In this document: in pieces, positions 8,160-17,875 of the stretch | How positions within the stretch are numbered: the first letter of the stretch is position 1 | Layout: each line of letters starts with the position of its first letter | Source: a bacterium ADurb.Bin236 | Lineage (GTDB): Bacteria > UBP15 > UBA6099 | Length of the DNA: 64,000 nucleotides | Assembly (NCBI GenBank): GCA_002069885.1 | Contig: MWCD01000015.1 | Span: forward strand, 1 to 64,000 | Direction of reading: 5' to 3' | Program-made: the position numbers and the translations under genes | Notes under the pieces: generated by a model | Told to the model about the DNA's origin: nothing | Database searches by the model: none | The model's input: only the letters and a program-made list of their open reading frames with translations

Positions 8160-8552
8160 CTACGCGAGAACCGCGCTGTCGATGTTGGTTATCACGTTCT
8201 CCTTCATGTTTTCCATATCGATCGCCGTAATGACGGTGCGATTGGACACGCTGACCACGAAGGCCATGCCGTTAAGGAGAACGAGCGATTCCCTAGCGCC
8301 CTTGCTTCCGGCGCGGTCGACGGCCTTTGCCAGACGCTCCATGTCGGCGGCGTCAAGCTCTATTCCGCGTTGTTCAAGGCGTTTCGTCGCGTGCCCCGAA
8401 AACTCCACCGCTCCGGTCTTCTGTTCCAATATCCGCTGGAATTCAGTCTTGACGTCCGACTGACGGCTTGTCTGCGGAGCGGATATCGGAAGCCCGATCT
8501 GCTCAACCTGCTGCGGCCTGATTGTCTGAGGCCCGTAAATCTTGGAAACCAC
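8160..8552 (-). CDS. Flagellar operon protein, TIGR02530 family
   Basis: 130 residues. The family core is visible: FSGHATKRLEQRGIELDAAD, then MERLAKAVDRAGSKGARESL and VSVSNRTVITAIDMENMKEN. These proteins are encoded between flgD and flgE in many flagellar operons and have no established activity; some authors consider them hook-assembly accessory factors. GTG start at 8552, placed by AAGGAGGTG upstream. It follows flgD by 35 bp. Confidence 0.85.
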   Translation of the reverse strand: MVSKIYGPQTIRPQQVEQIGLPISAPQTSRQSDVKTEFQRILEQKTGAVEFSGHATKRLEQRGIELDAADMERLAKAVDRAGSKGARESLVLLNGMAFVVSVSNRTVITAIDMENMKENVITNIDSAVLA

Positions 8553-8587
8553 TTAGTTCACCTCCTTCTTTGAAAAATCCAATCGCC

Positions 8588-9004
8588 TTATTCTGTCGGC
8601 TTCGATATGGCGAACACGGTGGAGACATCAACGAGTTGTGTCCCGACGATGAGTCTCGGTTCGCCGTCTATGACTTCCACGGCTTCAACGAGGCCTTCGC
8701 TTGTCGTCCCGTCCGTGTTGTACCATCCGACCTGCTGGCCTATGAACGCGCTCGCCTGCGCCAACGTCTGCATGACAAGCATCTTCTCAAAGCTCTCGTT
8801 CAGATTCATCATCTGTTCGAGAGAGTTGAACTGGGCCAGTTGCGCCACGAAATCTTCGTTCTTCATCGGGTCCAGCGGGTCCTGATACTTCATCTGGGTT
8901 ACGAGAAGCTGCAGGAACGCGTCTTTGCCGAGTTCGTTCGAAGCTGTTTTAGACTGCGCCAATTGGTCTGATGAAAACTGCTCGATTAGTTCTACTAGAC
9001 TCAT
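8588..9004 (-). CDS. flgD: Flagellar hook capping protein FlgD (short form)
   Basis: 138 residues with the FlgD N-terminal signature: GKDAFLQLLVTQMKYQDPLD, then NEDFVAQLAQFNSLEQM and ASAFIGQQVGW. Only the N-terminal assembly part and a short beta tail are present; the FlgD Ig-like/tudor domains of longer proteins are missing, as in Bacillus-type FlgD. It caps the growing hook so that FlgE subunits can polymerise. AAAGGAGG lies upstream of ATG 9004. Confidence 0.92.
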   Translation of the reverse strand: MSLVELIEQFSSDQLAQSKTASNELGKDAFLQLLVTQMKYQDPLDPMKNEDFVAQLAQFNSLEQMMNLNESFEKMLVMQTLAQASAFIGQQVGWYNTDGTTSEGLVEAVEVIDGEPRLIVGTQLVDVSTVFAISKPTE

Positions 9005-9031
9005 GATGTCCTCCTTTCTTCGTTGTTCGCT

Positions 9032-10936
9032 TCAGGCTAGGTAGCTAATGCTTGCTTGTCCGGCGGCCAAGCGGCCTGCTAGGCCATACGTGCCGGTCGT
9101 TTCCGAGTCGAAATCGAGGGTAGCCGCGTAACTACTGTCGGTCATCTCCATCGCCGCGGTTCCATAGTCCGCTTGATAGGAGCCGCCCGGGGCTTCTTCG
9201 CGCGCATTCTGCGGTTGGCCTTGGTTTCCGGCGCTCACTTCGACCTCGAACTTGCCCACTTTGACGCCCATCTCTTCCAGCGCCTGTTTAAGCTGTCCGA
9301 GGTTGTTCTCGATGATCGCCTTGACCTCGTTGCTCTGGGCCGTGAACTTGGCCGTCACAACGTCCTGTTCAACCTTCACTTTGAGATAAAGGTCTCCCAG
9401 TTCGGCGGGCCGCAGCGCGATACGGATTTCTCCGTTCGCTCCGTTCAGGGCGGTGTATGACATCCTGCCCATTACCTGCGACATCACACTTTCCTGAAGC
9501 CGCTGTCCGCTTTGGGTCGCCGCCGCTGTCTCCGCTTTTGAAATCAGAATCTCTTGAATAGGATTCTGAATCCGTTCGCGTCCCAAGAACGGGATCCGCG
9601 AAGCGTCGTCCGCCGCGTTCGCCGCCGCCTTGCCCGAGCTTTCGCTCAGCAGGCTCTCTGCCCATTCCCGCGGGTTTCGTCCGGCGCCTTCGGAGAACTC
9701 TTCCAGCAGGCTCTTGAGAATCGTCGCCGATTCCAGTTTGCCGGCCAGCATCTTCTCCAAATCGAGCTGCGACTGCTGGTCTCCGAACAGGAGTTTCTGC
9801 AGACGTTCGTAAATCTGCACTCTGTCGGAGCCGACCGAGGCAAGCTCTTTCGCCAGCGCTTCCGCGTCCAAAGACTTCAGACTGACGTCCGAAGGCGGGT
9901 ACAGAGGTTCGGCGGTGAAAATCTTGACTCCGTTCTCGCCTGAACCCTGAGCGGGTTTGAGCGTGAAGGCCGCTTTCGCCTTTTCGGAGTCCGCCGCAGT
10001 CAGGCGGTCGGTTTCGGCGACAACCTTTTCCTCTTTCATCCGGACTTCGCCGTCCTGCTTGCCGGCCTTCAATTCAGGCAGTTTCGCCAGAATGCTCGAC
10101 AGTTCATCGTCGAGCGCCGGTTTCGCCTTTTCAGCCGCCGAAATATCCAACGGTATCGTCAGAGCTATTTCGGAGTCCTTCAGAGCCGGGTCGGTCATGT
10201 CGACCAGTTGAGCGCTTCTCATGCTGTCGGCGCTCAAAGTCAACTTCAGTTCGACAGTCTTCGAAGCGTCCGACGCGTCCGTCAGCTTCAGCGCGATTTT
10301 CATCGAGCTTTCCGGCACTTCCGATTCGGCGTCCGCTTTCATCAGTTCAGACAGAGGAATCATGATTCCTCTGTCTTCGCCGAGCTTGACCAGAAGGTTC
10401 ACGCCTTCCAAGTCTTCCGCAGCGATCGCTTCGCGTCCGGCTAGCAGCAAATCAATGATTTCTCCAAGCTTGCCTTCGCCGTCAAGGTTCAGTTCGAGCG
10501 CGAGGGCGTTTTCCGCCTGTTCGGGCTGCTGCTGCGCCGCTGCCGCCATGAGCGCTAGGAGTCTGATAAGAAGCTCCAGCGTCTGTTCGTCCGCCGCGCC
10601 TTCGCCTTCTTCGAGTTCCTGTCTCAGCCTCTCAACCAGAGCTTCAAGCTTTCTGTTGGCGTCCGCCTGTTGTCGAGTGATTTCCGCCGCGTCGTTCGCA
10701 GTGGAATTCGACTGTTCAGGCTTCGCGGCTTTGTCCGCGTCCGTTCCGCTCGTTTTCTGAGCTTCGCGCGCGATTCCGGCTTCCGCCTTTGAAGACTGCT
10801 TTCGAGTCGCTTGATCCAAGACGCTTCGGAACTTGCCCGACTGCGAATTCTCTTCGACCCTTTGAGGAAATGGCTCCGGGGATTTCACAGCGCTTCCACC
10901 TGAAATCAACCCAAGAAACAAATCCGTCGCTTGCAT
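9032..10936 (-). CDS. fliK: Flagellar hook-length control protein FliK
   Basis: 634 residues. The C-terminal Flg_hook domain is clear (about 485-580): NGEIRIALRPAELGDLYLKV, then ITENNL-like IIENNLGQLKQALEEMGVKV. The long N-terminal half is Ala/Glu/Lys-rich and low in complexity, as expected of the secreted molecular ruler; its length fits a long hook. ATG 10936 has AAAGGAGG upstream. Genes motE-like (upstream) and flgD (downstream) are in the same direction. Confidence 0.88.
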   Translation of the reverse strand: MQATDLFLGLISGGSAVKSPEPFPQRVEENSQSGKFRSVLDQATRKQSSKAEAGIAREAQKTSGTDADKAAKPEQSNSTANDAAEITRQQADANRKLEALVERLRQELEEGEGAADEQTLELLIRLLALMAAAAQQQPEQAENALALELNLDGEGKLGEIIDLLLAGREAIAAEDLEGVNLLVKLGEDRGIMIPLSELMKADAESEVPESSMKIALKLTDASDASKTVELKLTLSADSMRSAQLVDMTDPALKDSEIALTIPLDISAAEKAKPALDDELSSILAKLPELKAGKQDGEVRMKEEKVVAETDRLTAADSEKAKAAFTLKPAQGSGENGVKIFTAEPLYPPSDVSLKSLDAEALAKELASVGSDRVQIYERLQKLLFGDQQSQLDLEKMLAGKLESATILKSLLEEFSEGAGRNPREWAESLLSESSGKAAANAADDASRIPFLGRERIQNPIQEILISKAETAAATQSGQRLQESVMSQVMGRMSYTALNGANGEIRIALRPAELGDLYLKVKVEQDVVTAKFTAQSNEVKAIIENNLGQLKQALEEMGVKVGKFEVEVSAGNQGQPQNAREEAPGGSYQADYGTAAMEMTDSSYAATLDFDSETTGTYGLAGRLAAGQASISYLA

Positions 10937-11022
10937 CTACCATCACCTCCTTTCTATTAAGTTGTAAGGTTTATCACCCCCAAAGAAATTATCATTGTCA
11001 TACGCGCCGTCGGGCGCGGGTT

Positions 11023-11766
11023 TCAGCCTCTTGCTCTCGCCAGCATTCTGGCAAGCTGCGCGGATTTCACGGGATCGAACGCGGCGAGTATGTCCGCCAC
11101 TGTCTTGTCCTTCATTGCCGCGAGTATCCCAACTTTTTCATCGTCGTTCAAATTGTTAAGAATATCGACAGTTGTGTCCGCCGGAAGGTTTTCAAATATT
11201 TTTGCGATAAGCCTGTAGTTCTGGGAGCCGACCGGAGAGACAAGCTCCGGTATGCCTGCTCCGGGAAGCGCCTGAGGAGCAGTCGCCGCGATCGCCTGCG
11301 AAGCCACCGGAGCTGCCGCGGGCTGAACCTCGATGTCGATCTCGCCGTCTGACAGGCTCTTCATCCCGGCGGCCATCTTTTCCATGCCGACCTTCATTTC
11401 ATCTATATCAGCGGCAACCCCGTTGATCTTCCTCGTCGCCTTCTGGAGGTTTTCTATCTGACGTTCGGCGCGCTCAAGTTTGGCGTAGAGCTGCTTGACG
11501 TCTATGGTCTGCTCCGGGGTCATGATTTCTTTCCAGCTTTCCCTGTGCAGAGGCCTAGTGAAGAAACTCAACACCGGCACATTCTTGGTTGACCTGTAAA
11601 TAGCCTCTTCCGGCCCTCTTAAGGCTCCGGAAAGATGAAGCACGGCAATGAGCAGCAGAACCGACACTCCGGCAAGCCCCACCCAAAGCCACGTCGAGCC
11701 TCGGCCGGACGCCTCAGGCTGCGCGCGTTCTTCTGTTTTCACCGCTTTCTTCGCCATATCTAGCAT
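11023..11766 (-). CDS. MotE-like flagellar protein (MgtE N-terminal-type domain)
   Basis: 247 residues: a short basic cytoplasmic N-terminus, one membrane helix (WLWVGLAGVSVLLLIAVLHL, about 26-46), a coiled-coil stretch (YAKLERAERQIENLQKATRK, about 113-140) and a C-terminal helical repeat of MgtE-N/FliG type (KIFENLPADTTVDILNNLND, then FDPVKSAQLARMLA). This architecture is that of MotE, a chaperone of the stator protein MotC/MotB. It lies between the transglycosylase and fliK genes. Stator genes themselves are not in the window. Confidence 0.7.
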   Translation of the reverse strand: MLDMAKKAVKTEERAQPEASGRGSTWLWVGLAGVSVLLLIAVLHLSGALRGPEEAIYRSTKNVPVLSFFTRPLHRESWKEIMTPEQTIDVKQLYAKLERAERQIENLQKATRKINGVAADIDEMKVGMEKMAAGMKSLSDGEIDIEVQPAAAPVASQAIAATAPQALPGAGIPELVSPVGSQNYRLIAKIFENLPADTTVDILNNLNDDEKVGILAAMKDKTVADILAAFDPVKSAQLARMLARARG

Positions 11767-11800
11767 CTCTCTTTCCTATTATTTCCGCTCTGTCTATTCG

Positions 11801-12427
11801 TCATCCGCCTGACAACATATTCAGTATGCGGCCGACGTAATCCTGTGTTTCCTTGTAAGGCGGAGTTCCGCCGTATGTCTCCACCGCTTTCGGCCCCGCG
11901 TTGTACGCCGAAATGGCTTTCTTTGTGTCCCCGTCGAACCGGTCCAGCATCTGCCTTAGGTATCTGGCTCCGCCGTCTATGTTCTGCGCCGGGTCGAATG
12001 GGTCAGACACATTGAGGTCCCTCGCCGTGCCGGGCATCAACTGCATCAGCCCCATCGCGCCCTTGCTCGACACCGCTCTGGGGTTGAAGTTCGACTCGGC
12101 CTTTATCACCGCTTTCAACAGGCTCTGGCTCAAATCGTACTTATCCGCCGCCTGAGATATCAGCGGATCGAAAGTCGACGCTCCGGGAACCGGCCGTGTA
12201 AACGTTCCGGGCGCGAACAACTCGTCCCCGCCCCGCTCTTTTATCGATTTCGCCGGAGCCGTCCCGGCGCTGTTTTCAAGTTCCTTCTGGAAAGCGGACC
12301 TGTCCACTTTCGGAAATATATTCGCGCCGAACTTTTGTTGAATATTTTCTATGCGCTCCATCATACTAACGATTCCCCAGCCTTCGGCCCGGTTGCTTAT
12401 CCGTATGATGTTGTCGTTCATCGGCAT
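11801..12427 (-). CDS. Flagellum-associated lytic transglycosylase (SLT domain)
   Basis: 208 residues. A disordered N-terminal third is followed by a Goose-lysozyme-type SLT domain (about 85-205): LLKAVIKAESNFNPRAVSSK, with the catalytic Glu in KAES, then GAMGLMQLMPGTA, NIDGGARYLRQML and AISAYNAGPKAV. There is no signal peptide, so it may leave the cell through the flagellar export apparatus, as FlgJ does (inference). It probably opens peptidoglycan for the rod. It lies between fliJ and the motE-like gene. Confidence 0.85.
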   Translation of the reverse strand: MPMNDNIIRISNRAEGWGIVSMMERIENIQQKFGANIFPKVDRSAFQKELENSAGTAPAKSIKERGGDELFAPGTFTRPVPGASTFDPLISQAADKYDLSQSLLKAVIKAESNFNPRAVSSKGAMGLMQLMPGTARDLNVSDPFDPAQNIDGGARYLRQMLDRFDGDTKKAISAYNAGPKAVETYGGTPPYKETQDYVGRILNMLSGG

Positions 12428-12447
12428 CGTCTGCTGTCTCCCGCTCT

Positions 12448-12921
12448 TTACGCCATTCTGCTTGAAGCGGCGTCCATCCCTTTTTCAGACCTCATGTGCC
12501 TTACGGTCCCCATGTCGTCCAGCAACTTCTGGTCTTTCACGGCTTCGTCGTATGAATATCTCCCGTAAGCCGACTCTTTCGCTTTCACAAGGACTTCCTT
12601 GCTCCTCTTCGCCTCGACCAGAACCTGCTGCGCGGCGGCCATTTTCTTGCTCGTCTCGAACACCCTTTCCTGCTGTCTTGCTATCTGTTTCTCGATGACG
12701 AATATATATGTCTGAAAGAACGCCAGCTTCGTCACCGAAATATCCGTCTGCGCCGTCTCGTCCCTCATCGCCTCATGATACCTGTAGCGCATATCCTTGA
12801 GCATGTCCTCTCTCTTTTTCTCTTCGAGGTGCGCCCTTTGTTTTTCCGCAAGCTCCATCTTCTTCTGTTCTTCGATGAACTCGCGATATTTGAGAACCGG
12901 CTGAAGCCTGAATTTAAACAT
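12448..12921 (-). CDS. fliJ: Flagellar export chaperone FliJ
   Basis: 157 residues, almost entirely charged coiled-coil helix (for example FRLQPVLKYREFIEEQKKME and EKQIARQQERVFETSKK), as in FliJ, the stalk that activates FliI and escorts substrates. It begins two bases after the fliI stop, which supports the call. Sequence conservation in this family is low, so the assignment rests mainly on length, helix content and position. Confidence 0.85.
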   Translation of the reverse strand: MFKFRLQPVLKYREFIEEQKKMELAEKQRAHLEEKKREDMLKDMRYRYHEAMRDETAQTDISVTKLAFFQTYIFVIEKQIARQQERVFETSKKMAAAQQVLVEAKRSKEVLVKAKESAYGRYSYDEAVKDQKLLDDMGTVRHMRSEKGMDAASSRMA

Positions 12922-12923
12922 AA

Positions 12924-14255
12924 TCAGCCGAATATTCCTTTCAGAGATCTCTTTGCGTCTTCATATTCGATTTTCTCGAACAACCCCTGCCTGATGTAGT
13001 CGTTCATGCGCTCAATTCGCGTGATTGCGTAGTCGATTTTCGGGTTGCTGTCCTTCACATAAGCGCCGATGTTGATAAGGTCTTCGGCATCTCTGTGGGT
13101 GGCCATTACCTCGACAAATCTGCGGGAGAGTTGCAGATGCTCCTCGGAGGTGACATCCGGCATAACGCGGCTTATGCTCTGCATGACGTCCACCGCAGGA
13201 TAGATGTTGCGCGCGGCCAACGCTCTGGACAACACTATGTGTCCGTCCAGAATCGACCGCACAGTGTCCGCCACCGGCTCATTCATGTCGTCGGCTTCCA
13301 CAAGCACGTTGTATAGGCCGGTGATTGAGCCTTTTCCGGACATCCCGCTGCGTTCGAGCAGTTTCGGCAGCATGGTGAACAGGGACGGCGGGTATCCGCG
13401 CGTTGCCGGCGGCTCGCCAGTGGCCAACCCGAGTTCCCTTTGCGCGTACGCGAATCTTGTTATTGAATCTATCATTAATAATACGTTCTTGCCCCTGTCC
13501 CTGAAATACTCCGCTATCGCGGTCGCCAAATACGCCCCTTTGATTCTCATCAGCGGGGATTGATCCGACGTCGCAACCACCACTACCGATCTGGAAAGCC
13601 CTTCTTCCCCAAGGTCTCTTTCGATGAACTCGCGAACTTCGCGTCCGCGCTCGCCGATAAGACCGATTACGTTCACGTCGGCCTTGGTGAACCGGGCAAT
13701 CATTCCTATGACCGAGCTTTTTCCAACGCCGGAGCCTGAGAAAACGCCCATCCTCTGGCCTTTTCCCACTGTGAATAGTCCGTCAATCGCCCTTATCCCC
13801 AGCGGCATAGGCTCGGTTATCCTGCGTCTTTCGAGCGGCTTGGGCGGCGTCGCGTGAACCTGCACCGGGACCGCGTTGGGAATCCTTCCCAATCCGTCGA
13901 TCGGGTTGCCAAGGCCGTCCACCACCCGCCCGATGCTGTCTTCCGACACCATGACAGAAAGAGGTTTGCCGGAAGCGTGAACCTCGCATCCGGGGCTGAT
14001 TCCGTGCATGTCCGTGAACGGCATGAGCAGAAGCTTGTCGTCTCTGAAGCCGACCACCTCGCACGGGATGGGCGAGTTTCCATTCTGCGGGTAGATGACG
14101 CAATATTCGCCCATAGCCGCGCCGGGACCGCGCGATTCGATTATCACGCCGATCACGTCCGTCACCCGGCCTATCTGCCTGACCAGATTGAGATTGCCGA
14201 TCAGCTCTTTGAAATCGCTGACCCTGCGGGACGGTTGGGCTGTCTTAATGTTCAT
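12924..14255 (-). CDS. fliI: Flagellum-specific ATPase FliI
   Basis: 443 residues of the F1-beta-like type III secretion ATPase family. Walker A SGSGVGKS is at 173-180, the Walker B strand is NVLLMIDSITRFAYAQRELG, and the typical GEPPATRGYPPSLF and GRVVDGLGNPIDG segments are present. It energises export of rod, hook and filament subunits with FliH and FliJ. It is encoded between fliH and fliJ. Confidence 0.97.
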   Translation of the reverse strand: MNIKTAQPSRRVSDFKELIGNLNLVRQIGRVTDVIGVIIESRGPGAAMGEYCVIYPQNGNSPIPCEVVGFRDDKLLLMPFTDMHGISPGCEVHASGKPLSVMVSEDSIGRVVDGLGNPIDGLGRIPNAVPVQVHATPPKPLERRRITEPMPLGIRAIDGLFTVGKGQRMGVFSGSGVGKSSVIGMIARFTKADVNVIGLIGERGREVREFIERDLGEEGLSRSVVVVATSDQSPLMRIKGAYLATAIAEYFRDRGKNVLLMIDSITRFAYAQRELGLATGEPPATRGYPPSLFTMLPKLLERSGMSGKGSITGLYNVLVEADDMNEPVADTVRSILDGHIVLSRALAARNIYPAVDVMQSISRVMPDVTSEEHLQLSRRFVEVMATHRDAEDLINIGAYVKDSNPKIDYAITRIERMNDYIRQGLFEKIEYEDAKRSLKGIFG

Positions 14256-14281
14256 ATCTTAATATACCGGCTCGCGGGCGC

Positions 14282-15154
14282 TTACTCGTCTTCGCCCTCG
14301 ACCGCCTTCAATACGGCTTCCTGAACTTCTCCGAATTGCCTGTCTATCTGCGCGTCCACGACCCCGCTCTCGGTCTGCACGATGCAACCGCCCGGCTCGA
14401 CCTGCGGCGACGCCTTGAACTTTATCGACTCGTGATTCTGCACGACCGCGCGAATCTCGTCCGACGACCCCTTCAGAACCTCGATATCCAGCGGATTGAC
14501 GTGGATAACGAACTGTTTTTTGAAGCTGACTTTCGACAGCGCGTTCTTCACCACCGCCAGCACTGTGGTCGGATCGGTCATTATCTCTTTGTGAAGCACT
14601 TTTTCGGCGACCGCGAGCGCCATCTTGACTATATCGTTCTGGGATTCCGCGAGTATCTCGGTGTGGTACATTTTAAGTTGGTCTATGACTTGGCTCATCA
14701 TGCTGACGGCCCCGGCGGCTTCCTCGGATGCCGCGTTCTTGCCTTTGCCGTAACCGTCCTCATATCCTTTTTTAAAGCCGTCCTGTTCGCCGGAAGAATA
14801 ACCGGAGGCGTAAGCCTGCTTCATGTTCTGGTCGGCGTCGGCAGCGGCCTGCGCGCGCGCCTGCTCTAGTTCGAGCGCGGCGTCCCGGCGCGCCCGTTCC
14901 GTCTCGTCAGAGGCTTCCCGTCGCATTCTGGCGGCTTCTTCGCGCGCTACCTGCGTTATCTCCGCAGCCTCGCGCTGGGCGGCCTCGAGCGCGGCTTTCG
15001 CTGCCCGCGAATGCTCGGCTTCGCGCTCTTGCGAGCCAGCCTCGCCTTCGTCCGGCTCCTCCGGCATGAACAACTCTTCCGGAAACTCCGAAAACGTCAT
15101 CAGCCGGATTTTTCCGCCGTTGCTTCCCACTTCAGCTTGTTTGATTATGCGCAT
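14282..15154 (-). CDS. fliH: Flagellar assembly protein FliH
   Basis: 290 residues. A long charged coiled coil (about 45-140, Ala/Glu/Arg-rich) is followed by the glycine-repeat segment typical of FliH (ASGYSSGEQDGFKKGYEDGY, about 110-130) and a C-terminal V-ATPase E-subunit-like domain (MALAVAEKVLHKEIM, then FVIHVNPLDIEVL, CIVQTESGVVDAQID). It is the stator and negative regulator of FliI. Encoded between fliG and fliI. Confidence 0.92.
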   Translation of the reverse strand: MRIIKQAEVGSNGGKIRLMTFSEFPEELFMPEEPDEGEAGSQEREAEHSRAAKAALEAAQREAAEITQVAREEAARMRREASDETERARRDAALELEQARAQAAADADQNMKQAYASGYSSGEQDGFKKGYEDGYGKGKNAASEEAAGAVSMMSQVIDQLKMYHTEILAESQNDIVKMALAVAEKVLHKEIMTDPTTVLAVVKNALSKVSFKKQFVIHVNPLDIEVLKGSSDEIRAVVQNHESIKFKASPQVEPGGCIVQTESGVVDAQIDRQFGEVQEAVLKAVEGEDE

Positions 15155-15176
15155 ATCAGACTACCGTCCGTTTTTT

Positions 15177-16187
15177 TTAGAGCATCTCTCCGCCCTCGGA
15201 CCTGTAGTCCGAGATTTCTCCGGATTCGATCATTCCTCTGATGGTGTTCACAATATGCTGCTGCGCCTCTTCTATTTCCCTGAGCCGCACCGGGCCTGCG
15301 AAATCCATGTCTTCCTTCAACATTTCCGCCGCCCTCTTCGACATATTTCCATACACCTTCTGTTGCACTTCGTCCTTCATGTTCTTCAGCGCGGTGGCAA
15401 GCTGCGCGCTCTCTACTTGTCTGAGCACCTGCTGCAAGTCCCTGTCGTTGATTTTCACGATGTCCTCGAACACGAACATCCTCTTCTTGATCTCTTCGGC
15501 CAACTCGGGGTCTTCTTCGGACAGCTTGTCCATAATCTCGGACTCCGTCTTCCTGCCCACTCTGTTGAGTATCTCGACCACGCCGCCGATTCCGCCCGCC
15601 TCCGTGTACTCCGGGGACAACACCATCGATAGCTTTTTCTCCAGAACCTTCTCAACTTCCTTTATTACTTCCGGGCTGGTCCTGTCCATAAGCGCGATGC
15701 GCTTGGTCACCGAAACCTGTAGCGCCGGGTCATTGAGAGCCTTCATGATGTATGAAGACTGCGCGGGCGACAGATAGGAAAGGACGAGCGCGATAGTCTG
15801 AGGATGCTCGTTGCGGATGAAGTTTAACAACTGGTTCGGATCGCTCTTGCGGGCGAATTCGAACGGCGCGACGTCCAAGAACGTGGAGAGCCTGTTGATT
15901 ACGTCCATGGCTTTGCCCGTTCCCAGAGCGCGCTCGAGCACATCCCGCGCGTAATCTATGCCCCCGGCCAGTATGTACTCCTTGGCCATCGCCAGATTGT
16001 AGAATTCCTCAAGAACTCCCGCCTTTTCCTTAGGCGACAGCTTGTTGAGGCTGGCAATTTCCAGAGTCAGCCGCTCGATTTCGTTGTCGGACATGTGCTT
16101 AAAAATGTCCGCGGCTATCTCCGGGCCGAGCGCCACCATCATCATGGCGGCTTTTTTAATTCCGGTGTTCTTTTCGTCCTTTGCCAT
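15177..16187 (-). CDS. fliG: Flagellar motor switch protein FliG
   Basis: 336 residues with all three domains: the N-terminal FliF-binding part (KKAAMMMVALGPEIAADIFK), the middle domain with the EHPQTIALVL motif that contacts FliM, and the C-terminal torque helix region (FVFEDIVKINDRDLQQVLRQ). It couples the stator to rotation and is encoded right after fliF. Confidence 0.97.
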   Translation of the reverse strand: MAKDEKNTGIKKAAMMMVALGPEIAADIFKHMSDNEIERLTLEIASLNKLSPKEKAGVLEEFYNLAMAKEYILAGGIDYARDVLERALGTGKAMDVINRLSTFLDVAPFEFARKSDPNQLLNFIRNEHPQTIALVLSYLSPAQSSYIMKALNDPALQVSVTKRIALMDRTSPEVIKEVEKVLEKKLSMVLSPEYTEAGGIGGVVEILNRVGRKTESEIMDKLSEEDPELAEEIKKRMFVFEDIVKINDRDLQQVLRQVESAQLATALKNMKDEVQQKVYGNMSKRAAEMLKEDMDFAGPVRLREIEEAQQHIVNTIRGMIESGEISDYRSEGGEML

Positions 16188-16238
16188 TTATGCGGCTCCC
16201 GTGAGTAGGTCCGGGACATCGATCCCGGCCCCTTTATG

Positions 16239-17852
16239 TCAGTCGGTGTCTTGGAACAGCCATGAGCGCACTATCAAAGCCGCGCCCTCAGGATCGTCAT
16301 GTATCATCCGAAGCACTTCTTCCTTAATCTTCTCCCTCATCCTCTGCTCGTCCGACAGCTCAGGCGCGAGCAATTCCTCCACCGGCACAGGCTCTTCGAG
16401 AACTTCCTCCTCGAACTCCGGCTCCTGCGGCAACTCCTCGCGCACCACCCACGTCCTCATCGCCAGCAACGAGATCACCAGCGTCAGCAGTATCAGGAAG
16501 ATTATCAGCCCCACCCGCGTCCAGTACTTCACCGTCTCCATCTTCTGGTTGAAGATGTACTCGTCCTTCGGCCCCGGCTCGCCCGGCATGAACCTTATCG
16601 GCACCACGCTCACTTTGTCCCCGCGCTGCTCGTTCAGGTTCGCCGCGCTGATGACGTTCTCCCTGATTTCCATAATTCTTCTTCTCGTCAGGTACGTCTC
16701 TTCCCCGTACTTTATTCCCTCGTCGTTCAGCATCACGGCGACCGACATCATCCGTATGTCGCCCTGATTCTTCTGCGTCTTGTCCAGTCGGCGCGATATC
16801 TCGTAGTTCCTTGTTTCTTCCGTCCTGTTGTACTCGGCGTTGCCCTCGGCCAACCCCTTGTATCCGGGAATGTTCGACGTCGTCCCCGGCACTCCGATTT
16901 CAGGAACGGTTCCCGTGCCGAGATATTTCTCGTCGATCAGTTGTTCGCTTCGGACTATCCCGCTGTCGCCCACCACCGGAGTATAAATTTCATCCTCTAT
17001 CTCGTGGGAATCGTAATCAAGTTCGATCGACACCACGACCACCGTGTTGTCCTCGCCAAAAACCTTCGAAAGAGCCGCATAGACTTTCTTCTGGTAGATG
17101 TCTTCGAGAAGCGCCTTGTGCCTCAACTGAAGCTCGGTCAGCTTCATCTTTTCCTGCATTTTTTTCTTTTCGTCGAACTCGGAAAGGATATTTCCCTGAG
17201 AATCGACCACAATGACGTTTTTCGGGTCAAGCCCCTCGACAGAGGATGAAACCAACCGGACGATGCCGCTTACCTGATCCTCCGAAAGAGTCTTCCCTTT
17301 CACAAGCTGGACGGCGACCGAGGCCGTAGATTCTTCCGTATCAACCACGAACAGGCTCGGCTCCGGCTGAACCACCATCACCCTCGCCTGCTCGACGGCT
17401 TCGAGGCTCATTATCGTCCTTGATATCTCGCCCTCTATCGCCCTCTTGAGGTTGACTTTCTGCGTGAAATCCGTCACTCCCAGCCGGGTGGCGTCGAACA
17501 GTTCGTAGCCTACCGTGCTCTTGGCCGGAAGCCCCTTGGCCGCAAGCTCGTTCCTCAGTTCGTAGACCATTTTCTTGTCCACCAACACTGCTTTGCCGCT
17601 CTGCTCGATCGTGTACGGAGTTTTTGTCTTCTTCAACTCCTGCACTATCGCGCTGGCGTCTTCCGGTTCGAGGTTCGTGAAAAGAGGCTCGAAGCCTTTC
17701 TGTCCGCCCCTGATCAAGGCAAACATCAACACAGCGACAGCAAGAAGAGCCGCCGCTCCGGCCGCTCCCGCCGCTATCATCCGCTGCCTTTTGTTCGTCC
17801 GGGTCCAGAACTCGACCGCGCTGTCCTTCAGTTTCAAAAAACGCTCTTTCAT
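16239..17852 (-). CDS. fliF: Flagellar MS-ring protein FliF
   Basis: 537 residues. An N-terminal membrane helix lies at about 25-47 (IAAGAAGAAALLAVAVLMFA), followed by the YscJ ring-building domain (FEPLFTNLEPEDASAIVQEL, LAAKGLPAKSTVGYELFD) and the beta-collar region. A second helix (VGLIIFLILLTLVISLLAM) and a cytoplasmic tail end in the FliG-binding motif (EEVLRMIHDDPEGAALIVRS). FliF forms the membrane base on which the switch and export gate assemble. Gene order fliE-fliF-fliG is canonical. Confidence 0.97.
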   Translation of the reverse strand: MKERFLKLKDSAVEFWTRTNKRQRMIAAGAAGAAALLAVAVLMFALIRGGQKGFEPLFTNLEPEDASAIVQELKKTKTPYTIEQSGKAVLVDKKMVYELRNELAAKGLPAKSTVGYELFDATRLGVTDFTQKVNLKRAIEGEISRTIMSLEAVEQARVMVVQPEPSLFVVDTEESTASVAVQLVKGKTLSEDQVSGIVRLVSSSVEGLDPKNVIVVDSQGNILSEFDEKKKMQEKMKLTELQLRHKALLEDIYQKKVYAALSKVFGEDNTVVVVSIELDYDSHEIEDEIYTPVVGDSGIVRSEQLIDEKYLGTGTVPEIGVPGTTSNIPGYKGLAEGNAEYNRTEETRNYEISRRLDKTQKNQGDIRMMSVAVMLNDEGIKYGEETYLTRRRIMEIRENVISAANLNEQRGDKVSVVPIRFMPGEPGPKDEYIFNQKMETVKYWTRVGLIIFLILLTLVISLLAMRTWVVREELPQEPEFEEEVLEEPVPVEELLAPELSDEQRMREKIKEEVLRMIHDDPEGAALIVRSWLFQDTD

Positions 17853-17875
17853 TCGGCGCGCTCCCGTGTGTCAGT

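Noticed and set aside
7875-8573. 232-codon plus-strand open frame over the flgE leader
   Set aside because: Mostly antisense to the TIGR02530 gene and leader; no Shine-Dalgarno and no recognisable sequence.
16299-17249. 316-codon plus-strand open frame
   Set aside because: Antisense to fliF; the product is His/Arg-rich and has no family features.
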